Shown here: positions 1-6,347 of the stretch, piece by piece
How positions within the stretch are numbered: position 1 is the first letter of the stretch
How the letters are laid out: each line of letters begins with the position of its first letter
DNA from: DAOUAG01 sp034432935
GTDB lineage: Bacteria > Chloroflexota > Dehalococcoidia > SM23-28-2 > RBG-16-64-32
DNA: 12,625 nucleotides
Assembly: GCA_034432935.1 (NCBI GenBank)
Contig: DAOUBD010000059.1
Location: forward strand, 1-12,625
Reading direction: 5' to 3'
Notes under the pieces: model-generated
Told to the model about the DNA's origin: nothing
What the model saw: the letters and a program-made list of their open reading frames with translations, nothing else
Database searches by the model: none
Program-made: the position numbers and the translations under genes

Positions 1-647
1 GTGGCGCCAGCGTTGTGAAAGCCGCCTCCCACGCCCCCCGCCTGGTTGTCACGGATGGTTACGTCGGTCAGGTTGACGGTTCCCGCGCTGGAGATGCCAC
101 CACCGTTCAGCCCGGAGACGTTTTCGGCTACCACCACGCGGGTCAGGTTCAGGGTGTCGCTATTGCCGGCCCGGATGCCGCCGCCGTTGCCGGCGCCGGG
201 GTTGCCGTTGCGCAGGGTGAGGTCCGACAGGCTGAGGGTGCTGATGGGGAGCCCCGCCGCCATATCGAAGATGCGGTCGATCGCGCCGCCATCGATGATG
301 GTGCTGGCGGCGCCGGCGCCTACGATGGTGATGTTGGTGGTCACGTCGAGGTCGCCGGTGCTGGCCGCGTCCTCGCCGGCGCCTGCCCTGGACAGCGTGT
401 AGGTGCCCGGGCCCAGGTTGATGGTGTCGGCCGTGCCGGGGTTGGCGTTGGCGTCGATAATGGCTTCCCGCAGCGAGCAGTCCCCCGGGGCGCAGCCATC
501 GGGCGCGGGGTCATCGAAGCGCGTGACGGCGAACGTTGCTGCGGCGCTAGGGCCGGCCGCGAGAAGCCGCCAGGCCGCGACCGCCAGAGCAGCTCCGGCC
601 AGGAAAAGAAGCGGGCGGGCGTGGGCCCGAGCCGGGAGGAAGAACAT
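1..647 (-). CDS. Secreted CSLREA-domain / beta-helix repeat protein, N-terminal part (3' end outside window)
   Basis: This frame is open from an ATG at 647 to the left edge of the window, giving 215 codons, so the C-terminus is missing. An in-frame TGA at 656-654 fixes the ATG as the first start, and GGTGA 6 bases upstream is a modest ribosome site. Residues 1 to about 38 look like a Sec signal or anchor: a short Arg/His-containing head, then a hydrophobic Leu/Ala run, ending near SAAA. The CSLREA motif follows at residues 57-62 within CAPGDCSLREA, then GPGTYTL, ITIVGAG and repeated blocks ending in NGGGI/GGGF (about 155-159, 181-185, 207-210), as in right-handed parallel beta-helix proteins. 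Such proteins are exported and usually surface-bound or extracellular; their substrate cannot be told from this. It lies 55 bases after the crotonase gene and may be the tail of that operon or a separate unit. The family call is secure; the function is unknown. Confidence 0.85.
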   Translation of the reverse strand, partial: MFFLPARAHARPLLFLAGAALAVAAWRLLAAGPSAAATFAVTRFDDPAPDGCAPGDCSLREAIIDANANPGTADTINLGPGTYTLSRAGAGEDAASTGDLDVTTNITIVGAGAASTIIDGGAIDRIFDMAAGLPISTLSLSDLTLRNGNPGAGNGGGIRAGNSDTLNLTRVVVAENVSGLNGGGISSAGTVNLTDVTIRDNQAGGVGGGFHNAGA

Positions 648-702
648 AACACTTCACCAAGAAGAGGGACGCTGAGCAGAGGGCAGCGTTACGGCGGAGG
701 GG

Positions 703-1488
703 TTACGCTTCGGGTGGCCGCAGAGGCTGCGGACGCTCGCCGGCGGCGAAGCGCTTCAGCCACTCCGCCACTTGAGGATCGGCCAAAGACGACCGGTGGG
801 TCTCGGCCTCGAAGGCCAGGCCCTCCTCCAGCGGGAGGGCCAGCCCCCCGAGGGCGGCCCGGCGGTCGTTGCGCAGGCTGACCTGAGGGTAGGTGGAGAG
901 AGCAGCCGCGATCTCCAGGGCCCTGGGTAGGGCCTGGCCCCGCGGCACCACCTCCTGCACGAGTCCCATGCGCAGGGCGTAGTCGCAGTCGATGAGGGCG
1001 CCGGTGATGATCAGGTAGAGGGCGTTGCCCAGACCCACCACCCGCGGCAGCCGCTGCGTCCCCCCGTCGATGAGGGGGACGCCCCAGCGCCGGTTGAGGA
1101 TGCCGAACTGGGCCCCGCGGCCGGCGATCCGGAAGTCGCACCAGAGAGCCAGCTCCAGCCCGCCCGCCGTGCAATAGCCCTCGACGGCGGCGATGGTTGG
1201 CTTATCGATGTCTGTGATGCGGGAGAGGCCCATGGGGCCCGACTTGTCCGCGCCGGGCCTCGCCGTGAGGCTCGCTGCGTTCTTGAGATCGGCGCCGGAG
1301 CAGAAGGCCTCGGCGCCGGCGCCCGTGAGGATGAGGACGTCCAGGCTATGATCGCGGCGGAACGATTCGGCCGCCTGGAAGAGCAGGCCCGCCGTCTCGC
1401 CGTCGACGCAGTTGCGGACCTGCGGCCGGTTGATGGTGACCACCAGCGTCCGGCCCTGGCGCTGGGTGAGGACCTTCGGCTCGCTCAT
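703..1488 (-). CDS. Enoyl-CoA hydratase/isomerase (crotonase) family protein
   Basis: The protein has 261 residues, normal for the crotonase fold. The oxyanion-hole segments are present: FCSGADL (62-68) and TAGGLELAL (107-115). Glu112 matches the first catalytic Glu of classical hydratases (rat Glu144). The position of the second (Glu164) is Asn132 in FGILNRRWG, a pattern I recall from a crotonase subgroup reading RRWGVPLIDGGT, so simple hydration of crotonyl-CoA is not certain; hydratase, isomerase or hydrolase activity is possible. It should act in the cytoplasm on a CoA thioester. An upstream start (1551) was rejected because its extra 21 residues are not crotonase-like. The ATG at 1488 overlaps the stop of the upstream oxidoreductase as ATGA, and AGGAGG lies 16 bases before it, too far for ordinary initiation, so translational coupling is likely. 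Context with two CoA-transferases and two SDR genes points to beta-oxidation-like chemistry. Confidence 0.93.
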   Translation of the reverse strand: MSEPKVLTQRQGRTLVVTINRPQVRNCVDGETAGLLFQAAESFRRDHSLDVLILTGAGAEAFCSGADLKNAASLTARPGADKSGPMGLSRITDIDKPTIAAVEGYCTAGGLELALWCDFRIAGRGAQFGILNRRWGVPLIDGGTQRLPRVVGLGNALYLIITGALIDCDYALRMGLVQEVVPRGQALPRALEIAAALSTYPQVSLRNDRRAALGGLALPLEEGLAFEAETHRSSLADPQVAEWLKRFAAGERPQPLRPPEA

Positions 1489-2432
1489 AGGAAGGCCGGC
1501 GCTACCTCCTCGGAAAAACGTAGGAGCGTCTCGCGATGAAAGCGGGGCCATTGGGCCAGCATGAACTCCTGGACGCCGGCCTCCACGTAGGCGGCCACCT
1601 GGGCCTTCACCTCTTCCACCGAGCCCAGCAAGACGGAGCGGGCCGCCTCTTCCTCGCTGGTGCCCCTGGCCACCGACATGCCCTGAAGCACGCGCTGCTT
1701 GAAGGCCGGGTCATCAGTGATCCAGAGGGGCACCTGGATGGTGCGGCGCACCGAAGCTGGATTCCGGCCGGCGTCCCGGCAGTGCTGCTCCAGCACCCGG
1801 AACTTGTGGGCCACCTCCTCCGGCGTGCCCATGACGTTGGAGATATCGGCGTAGCGGGCGGCCGTGCGCAGGGTGCGCTTCTCGCCGCCGCCGCCCACCA
1901 GGATGGGCGGGTGGGGCTGCTGGACGTTGGGCGGGTTAAAAGGGGGCCCATCGAGCTGGTAGTAACGGCCGCGAAAGGTGGGCGCGGGCTGTGTCCAAAG
2001 GAGCTTGATCACCTGCACCGCCTCGTCCAGCCGCTCCAGGCGCTCCCGGGTCGTATGAAACGGGATGCCGAAGGCCCGGTGCTCATAGGTGTGCCAGGCC
2101 GCGCCGATGCCGAGGGTCAGGCGGCCGCCCGAGATGTTGTCCACCGTCGTGGCCTGTTTGGCCAGCACCGCCGGGTGGCGGTAGGTGTTGCCGCTGACCA
2201 GGATGCCCACCCTGACCCGGGAGGTGGCCTGGGCCAGGGCCGCCAGCGCCGTCCACGACTCCATGCACGGGCCCTCGGAGCCGAAGGCCGTGCCGAAGCC
2301 AGTGACAAAGTGGTCCACCAGCCACAACGAGTCGAAGGCCGAGCTGCGGTCCAGCTCCTGCCACAGGGAGAGGAGGTCGCTCCAGCCTACGCCCGTCTGG
2401 GATGCTACGGCTCCGAACCTGATATCGCTCAT
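1485..2432 (-). CDS. Luciferase-like (LLM class) F420/flavin-dependent oxidoreductase
   Basis: This 315-residue protein has the hallmarks of the bacterial luciferase-like TIM barrel: WLVDHF (37-42) near the end of an early strand, RVRVGILVSGNTYRHPAVLAK (73-92), the DNISGGRLTLGIGAAW block (98-113), and PPILVGGGGEK (175-185) in the cofactor phosphate-binding region. Members transfer hydride using F420 or FMN. The SGNTYRHP segment is typical of the group usually annotated as F420-dependent, but sequence alone does not settle the cofactor and no F420 biosynthesis gene is in view. The ATG at 2432 has AGGA 8 bases upstream. It sits 19 bases after the CoA-transferase and overlaps the crotonase by 4 bases, so it probably oxidises or reduces an intermediate of the same pathway. 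The substrate is unknown. Confidence 0.93.
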   Translation of the reverse strand: MSDIRFGAVASQTGVGWSDLLSLWQELDRSSAFDSLWLVDHFVTGFGTAFGSEGPCMESWTALAALAQATSRVRVGILVSGNTYRHPAVLAKQATTVDNISGGRLTLGIGAAWHTYEHRAFGIPFHTTRERLERLDEAVQVIKLLWTQPAPTFRGRYYQLDGPPFNPPNVQQPHPPILVGGGGEKRTLRTAARYADISNVMGTPEEVAHKFRVLEQHCRDAGRNPASVRRTIQVPLWITDDPAFKQRVLQGMSVARGTSEEEAARSVLLGSVEEVKAQVAAYVEAGVQEFMLAQWPRFHRETLLRFSEEVAPAFL

Positions 2433-2451
2433 CGGTACTTTCCTCGTCTCT

Positions 2452-3831
2452 CTAGGGCCTTGGCGGCGGGCTCGCGTCTGGAGTGATCCCTAGCTGCTCC
2501 TTGTAGTCGCGCTCCAGGGCCCGCACCCAACCCATCTGTTGGAAGGTGGATACCGGCCACTGGACGAACATGCGCATGATCTCGATCGACGGCTGGACTA
2601 CCGGCGTCTCGCCGATGACCCCTTGCGCCTCCAGGGCGGCCATCTCGTCGTCGCCAAGGCCCAAGAGCCCTTGCAGCACCTCCCGGTTGTGCTCCCCCAG
2701 GCGAGGCGCGGGCCGTGCGCTTAACGTCTCGAAAGCGGAGAAACGGGCGCCCAACTGCTTGGGCACAGGCCGCGGGCCCGCCCCCGGCTCCTCGATTCGG
2801 TCGTAGAAGCCGCGAGCACGGAGGTGCGGGTCCAAGAGAGCCTCTTTCGGATTTAGCACCGCGGCTGCTATGACCCCCGCCGATTGCAGGCGGCTCATCA
2901 CCTCCCGCTTATCGAGGCCCCGAGTCCAGGAGGCGATGAGGGCATCCAGCTCATCGTGGTGGGCAAAGCGGCCCAAAAGATCGGCGAAACGGGGATCGGC
3001 GGACCATTCGGGGTGGCCTGCGGCATCGCAGAGGGCCAGCCATTCGTCGTCGTTGCGCACCGTTATCACTACCCACTCGTCCTCTCCGGCGCAAGGATAG
3101 CAGCCCTGGGGCGCGTACCAGGGGCTGCGGTTGCCGCGCCGCCCGGCGACCCGCCCGTTCAGGACGTAGTCCATGAGGGCGTATCCCGTCACCGGGATGG
3201 CTGCCTCGTGCTCCGAGAGGTCGATGTACTGGCCCTTGCCCGTCCGGCGGCGGTAGATGAGGGCGGCGATAACGGCGCCCGCTCCTACGACCCCGGTATA
3301 GGGATCGGTGAAGGAGATGCCGCTACGGATGGGCGGTCCGCCCCGGTAGCCGGTGATGGAGGAGATGCCCGACGCCGGTTCCAAGCCCATGCCGTAGGCG
3401 GCGTAGTCCCGCCAGGGGCCTGACTGGCCGTAGCCCGAGAGGCTGATCATGATGATGTCTGGCTTGATCCGCCGCAAGGCCTCGTAGCCGATGCCGTGCT
3501 TCTCCATCACCCGCGGTGTGAAGCTCTCGGCCACCACGTCGGCATGGGCAGCCAGCCTCTTCACCAGCTCCACCCCTTGGGGGTCGTTGAAGTCAAGCGT
3601 CACGGACCTCTTGCCGCCGTTGCGGAAATGGAAGTAGCCGGCGTGGTTCCAATAGTCGCCGGAGCTGTCGTTATCGGCGATGAGGAGGTTGCGGACGGTG
3701 TCCATGCGGCGCAGGCCCTCGACCTTGATGACATCGGCGCCCAGGTCCGCCAGGATGCGGGTGCAGGTGGGCCCAGCGTAGACCTGGGTCAAATCCAGCA
3801 CCCGGATGCCGGCGAGGGGAAGTTCAGGCAT
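2452..3831 (-). CDS. CaiB/BaiF (class III) CoA-transferase with intact catalytic Asp
   Basis: This 459-residue protein belongs to the formyl-CoA transferase-like class III family, which moves CoA between carboxylic acids through an aspartyl-CoA thioester. The N-terminal signature is clear: GIRVLDLTQVYAGP (8-21) and LADLGADVIKVEG (28-39). The catalytic residue is Asp176 in SFTDPYTG, followed by RTGKGQYIDLS (196-206). The family usually ends near a motif like EMAALEAQGVI (396-406). Here about 53 extra residues follow (407-459), including MRMFVQWPVSTF and a Pro-rich end. The ATG at 3831 has AGGAGG 4 bases upstream. The gene begins 21 bases after a second CoA-transferase and is followed 19 bases later by the luciferase-like oxidoreductase, a clear operon arrangement. 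The pair may form one heteromeric enzyme. Donor and acceptor acids are unknown. Confidence 0.95.
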   Translation of the reverse strand: MPELPLAGIRVLDLTQVYAGPTCTRILADLGADVIKVEGLRRMDTVRNLLIADNDSSGDYWNHAGYFHFRNGGKRSVTLDFNDPQGVELVKRLAAHADVVAESFTPRVMEKHGIGYEALRRIKPDIIMISLSGYGQSGPWRDYAAYGMGLEPASGISSITGYRGGPPIRSGISFTDPYTGVVGAGAVIAALIYRRRTGKGQYIDLSEHEAAIPVTGYALMDYVLNGRVAGRRGNRSPWYAPQGCYPCAGEDEWVVITVRNDDEWLALCDAAGHPEWSADPRFADLLGRFAHHDELDALIASWTRGLDKREVMSRLQSAGVIAAAVLNPKEALLDPHLRARGFYDRIEEPGAGPRPVPKQLGARFSAFETLSARPAPRLGEHNREVLQGLLGLGDDEMAALEAQGVIGETPVVQPSIEIMRMFVQWPVSTFQQMGWVRALERDYKEQLGITPDASPPPRP

Positions 3832-3852
3832 GGGCCCTCCTGTCCGCTCGGT

Positions 3853-5052
3853 TCACGTCACGCCCCTCTCCCGAAGCACCTGCGCGTCCTGGGCGTCGAA
3901 ACCGGCCTCGGCCAGCCCCTGGGAGGTGTGCTGGCCCAGAAGGGGCGAGGGGCCCGTTCGCAGGGGCGTCTCTGACATGCGAAAGGGGAAGGCCGCCACC
4001 CTCACCTGGCCCAGCTCCGGGTGCTGTATCTCCTGGAAGAAGCCCCGCTCCCTGAGGTGCGCGTTCTCCAATAGAGTCCTGACGTCCAGGACGGCGGCGA
4101 AGGGCACGTGCAGCTCCTGCGCCTTGGTCAGTATCTCCTCCCACCCGTGCTCCGAGAGCCACGGCTGGATGATGCCCTCGAACTCCTTCCACTTCAGGGT
4201 GCGCATCCAGAGGTTCTGGAAGAGGGGGTGGGTCTCCAGATCCGGCCTCTCGATGAGAACGGCGATCATGAGGGGGAAGCCGGTGGAGCCGCCGATGACG
4301 GTGATATAGCCGTCGCGGCAGGGGAAGATCTCGCTGGGGTAGATGGGCAGATGGTGCCGCGGATAGGAGCGCTTGCGGATGGCCCCCAGGTAGGAGTACA
4401 TGGTGCTGTTGTACTCGTCGGCGCAGCCCAGGGACTCGAGCATGGAGACGTCGATGTGCTGGCCTTGGCCCGTCTTCGCCCTGTACTCGAGGGCCGCCTC
4501 GATGGCCACCCAGGCGTGGAGGCCGGCGAAGTACTCCGCCGGCTCGCCGCCGGTGCTAAGGGGTTCCTTGTCGCCGTCGCCCGTGACGTACATCAGCCCC
4601 GAAAGGGCCATGCAGGCCAGGGAGTTGCCCTGGTACCCGCTGTAGGGGCCGGTCTGGCCGAAGGGCGTTATCGAGCAGTAGATTAGGCCCGGCATCGCCT
4701 CCCGCAGCTCCTCGTAACCCAGGCCCATCTCCGCCATCCGCCCGGGGGCGCTGTCCTCCACAAAGACGTCGGCCAGAGCCAGCAGCCGGCGCAGGACCAC
4801 CCCGCCGCTCTGGGTGCCCACGTCCAGGGTCACGCTCTTCTTGTTGCTGTTGAGGTGCAGGAAGAGGCCGCCCCGGTCGTGGTGGGGCAAGTCCTGGGGG
4901 AAGGGCCCCAGGCGCCGGGCGTAGTCGCCCTCCGGGGGCTCCACCTTGATGACCTCGGCGCCCAGGTCTGCCAGAAGCTTGGTGCAGTAGGGCCCGGCGA
5001 TGCCCTGGGTAAGGTCCACGACGCGCACGCCTTGCAGCGCGAGGTCCGGCAC
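3853..5052 (-). CDS. CaiB/BaiF (class III) CoA-transferase, catalytic Asp replaced by Glu
   Basis: This is a second class III CoA-transferase of 399 residues, the usual length. The N-terminal signature GVRVVDLTQGIAGP (8-21) and LADLGAEVIKVEPP (28-40) are present, as is KTGQGQHIDVS (193-203). Counting back from that anchor and aligning with the neighbouring paralogue places Glu173 (GAG, in PAEYFAGL) where the nucleophilic Asp should be. It may be a catalytically altered or inactive subunit, or a member of a subfamily using another residue. The start is GTG at 5052, with GAAGGAG 5 bases upstream, and the family signature begins within ten residues of it. The frame stays open upstream to 5877, but that part overlaps the VIT gene and is not CoA-transferase-like. 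It leads a four-gene run (two CoA-transferases, oxidoreductase, crotonase) behind a 137-base gap with a candidate promoter. Confidence 0.93.
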   Translation of the reverse strand: MPDLALQGVRVVDLTQGIAGPYCTKLLADLGAEVIKVEPPEGDYARRLGPFPQDLPHHDRGGLFLHLNSNKKSVTLDVGTQSGGVVLRRLLALADVFVEDSAPGRMAEMGLGYEELREAMPGLIYCSITPFGQTGPYSGYQGNSLACMALSGLMYVTGDGDKEPLSTGGEPAEYFAGLHAWVAIEAALEYRAKTGQGQHIDVSMLESLGCADEYNSTMYSYLGAIRKRSYPRHHLPIYPSEIFPCRDGYITVIGGSTGFPLMIAVLIERPDLETHPLFQNLWMRTLKWKEFEGIIQPWLSEHGWEEILTKAQELHVPFAAVLDVRTLLENAHLRERGFFQEIQHPELGQVRVAAFPFRMSETPLRTGPSPLLGQHTSQGLAEAGFDAQDAQVLRERGVT

Positions 5053-5079
5053 GGCAACTCCTTCGGCGTTGAGGGCTGT

Positions 5080-5167
5080 GTTTGGGCGGATGATACAACC
5101 GGGGCGTCCCCCTCCGCAACGGCATTGGCGGCCGTGGCAGACGGCGGCAGCCGCATCCCGCCCAAAC
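5080..5167. repeat. Inverted repeat with 10-base perfect arms in the gap before the CoA-transferase operon
   Basis: GTTTGGGCGG at 5080-5089 is matched exactly by CCGCCCAAAC at 5158-5167, with 68 bases between. Allowing one inserted base, the match extends through a further ATG (GTTTGGGCGGATG against GTTTGGGCGGGATG). Both arms are in the only sizeable non-coding gap of the window. The arm near the gene directly abuts the candidate -10 and would cover the transcription start. This layout could be a pair of operator half-sites or looping sites, or the stem of an RNA structure. The repeat is visible; its function is inferred. Confidence 0.5.
5090..5119 (-). promoter_or_regulatory. Candidate promoter for the CoA-transferase operon
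   Basis: On the minus strand TTGCGG (5119-5114) and TATCAT (5095-5090) are separated by 18 bases. The -10 matches the sigma-70 consensus at five of six bases, the -35 at only three. Transcription would begin near 5083, leaving a leader of roughly 30 bases before the GTG at 5052. It lies in the largest intergenic gap, where a new transcription unit would be expected, and next to one arm of an inverted repeat. Only the sequence match supports it. Confidence 0.4.
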
Positions 5168-5189
5168 TGCGCTGCCCGGGCCCTGGGGT

Positions 5190-6335
5190 CTACACCCCGG
5201 TGGAGACGCCGACGGCGCGGCCGATGCCGAAGGTCAGGACGGCGGCCAGACCGCCGAGGCCCACCTGGCGGCCGCCGCTGGCCCAGAGGTTGCGGCCGGT
5301 GAAAAGGGACAACGATGCGCCGACGGCGAAAAGCGCCAGGGCGCTGAGCACAGCGCTGGCTGCGATGTGCAGGGGGCTGGCGCCCGTGATGAAGGGTATG
5401 ACCGGGACGAAGGCCCCGCCGGCGAAGGCGAGAAAGGAGCCGATGGCGGCGCCCCAGGGCGACCCCAGCTCCGAGGGGTCCAGCCCCAGCTCCTCCCGCA
5501 CCAGGGTGTCCAGCGCCTGCTCTGGCTGCTCCATCATCTTTGCCGCCAGCGCCTCGGCCTGCTCTTTGGGCAAGCCTTTGGCCTGGTAGATGAGGGCGAT
5601 CTCCCGCTCTTCCTCTTCCGGCAGGGTCTCCATCTCGCTCCGCTCCAACTCGATCTGACGCTCGAAGAGTTCGCGCTGGGCGCGCATGGAGACGTACTCC
5701 CCGGCGGCCATGGAGAAGGCGCCCGCCAAGAGGCCGGCGATGCCGGCCAGGAGGACGAACTTGGCCTCCGTCTGGGCGCCCGCGAAGCCCATGACCAACG
5801 ATAGGTTGGACACGAGACCGTCGCTCACCCCGAAGACGCTGGCCCGCAGCGTGCCGCCGCCGCCGGTGCGGTGCCACGGCTCGCGTTCGCCGATGGTGGG
5901 CGCCGCTTGCCGCTCCCCTTGGAGTAGGCGGCCGATGGTCTTCCGGTGCTGGCGCTCGTCTGGAGCGATGGCCTGGGCCGTCTCGTCCTGGGCCATGTAC
6001 GCGGCGTAGGCCCCTGCCTCCATGCTCCGGACGATAGGGAGGACGGAGTCGACGCCAAAGAGGCGGGCCGCCAGGCCGATGAGACGCACCTTCAGGCTGG
6101 GGCCATGTTCGCGCGGCTCCACGCCTGCCTCCCGCAGCTTGTCGCGCCAGACCTGGGCGTGCCGCTCCTCCACCTGGGCCAGCTCTTCCAGCAGGCGCTG
6201 GCGTTCTGGGTCGCCCTCGGCTGCGGCCAGGAGGCGGTAGACGGCTATGCCATCGATCTCGTCGTCGAGGTTGGCCTGAAAGCGGCGGATATCCGCCTCC
6301 ACCCTGGGATGCGCCCGGTTCCGCCTGGTCTTCAT
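5190..6335 (-). CDS. Ferritin-like domain fused to VIT1/CCC1 transporter (MbfA-like)
   Basis: This 381-residue protein is a two-domain fusion. Residues about 10-140 form a ferritin-like (erythrin/rubrerythrin-type) four-helix domain with diiron ligand candidates Glu26, Glu56 and His59 (EERH), Glu106, Glu127 and His130 (ERQH). From about 160 it is a VIT1/CCC1 transporter: FGVSDGLVSNLSLV opens the first membrane helix, a second hydrophobic helix (193-215) contains AGEYVSM, and an acidic helical loop follows (about 220-285, EMETLPEEEERE) like the metal-binding domain of VIT1. Hydrophobic segments at about 296-318, 323-345 and 357-377 end the protein. MbfA-type proteins in alphaproteobacteria export iron (and manganese) from the cytoplasm and protect against metal or peroxide stress. 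The same role here is inferred. The ATG at 6335 lies 7 bases after the SDR stop, with GGGGG touching the ATG instead of a well-spaced ribosome site. Confidence 0.93.
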   Translation of the reverse strand: MKTRRNRAHPRVEADIRRFQANLDDEIDGIAVYRLLAAAEGDPERQRLLEELAQVEERHAQVWRDKLREAGVEPREHGPSLKVRLIGLAARLFGVDSVLPIVRSMEAGAYAAYMAQDETAQAIAPDERQHRKTIGRLLQGERQAAPTIGEREPWHRTGGGGTLRASVFGVSDGLVSNLSLVMGFAGAQTEAKFVLLAGIAGLLAGAFSMAAGEYVSMRAQRELFERQIELERSEMETLPEEEEREIALIYQAKGLPKEQAEALAAKMMEQPEQALDTLVREELGLDPSELGSPWGAAIGSFLAFAGGAFVPVIPFITGASPLHIAASAVLSALALFAVGASLSLFTGRNLWASGGRQVGLGGLAAVLTFGIGRAVGVSTGV

Positions 6336-6341
6336 CCCCCT

Positions 6342-6347
6342 ATTATA
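6342..6347 (-). promoter_or_regulatory. Perfect -10 box (TATAAT) just before the MbfA-like gene
   Basis: A consensus TATAAT on the minus strand ends 6 bases before the ATG at 6335 and overlaps the TAA stop of the preceding SDR gene. A start of transcription about 7 bases downstream would fall on or beside the ATG itself, giving a leaderless or nearly leaderless mRNA, in keeping with the lack of a spaced Shine-Dalgarno site. No convincing -35 box is seen 16-18 bases upstream, where the DNA is G-rich. In this GC-rich strand the A/T-rich hexamer stands out, but part of it is dictated by the stop codon. Confidence 0.35.

Noticed and set aside
15..881. Plus-strand frames over the left end
   Set aside because: They are complements of the CSLREA/beta-helix gene and of the end of the crotonase, with repetitive Gly/Ala/Val composition and no ribosome site or domain. 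The minus-strand frame gives a recognisable exported protein.
1536..2486. Long plus-strand open frame of 316 codons
   Set aside because: It is antisense to the luciferase-like gene, whose motifs are clear. Its translation is rich in Gly/His/Arg/Ala with no domain, as expected of the complement of GC-rich coding DNA.
5100..5112. GGGG/CCCC hairpin in the 137-base gap as a terminator for the MbfA-like gene
   Set aside because: The stem is only four pairs with a three- or four-base loop and no T-run follows, so an intrinsic terminator cannot be supported.
5053..5877. 275-codon upstream extension of the first CoA-transferase frame
   Set aside because: It overlaps the MbfA-like gene in another frame, has low-complexity Arg/Gly/Pro composition and no domain. 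The GTG at 5052 has a good ribosome site exactly where the family signature starts.
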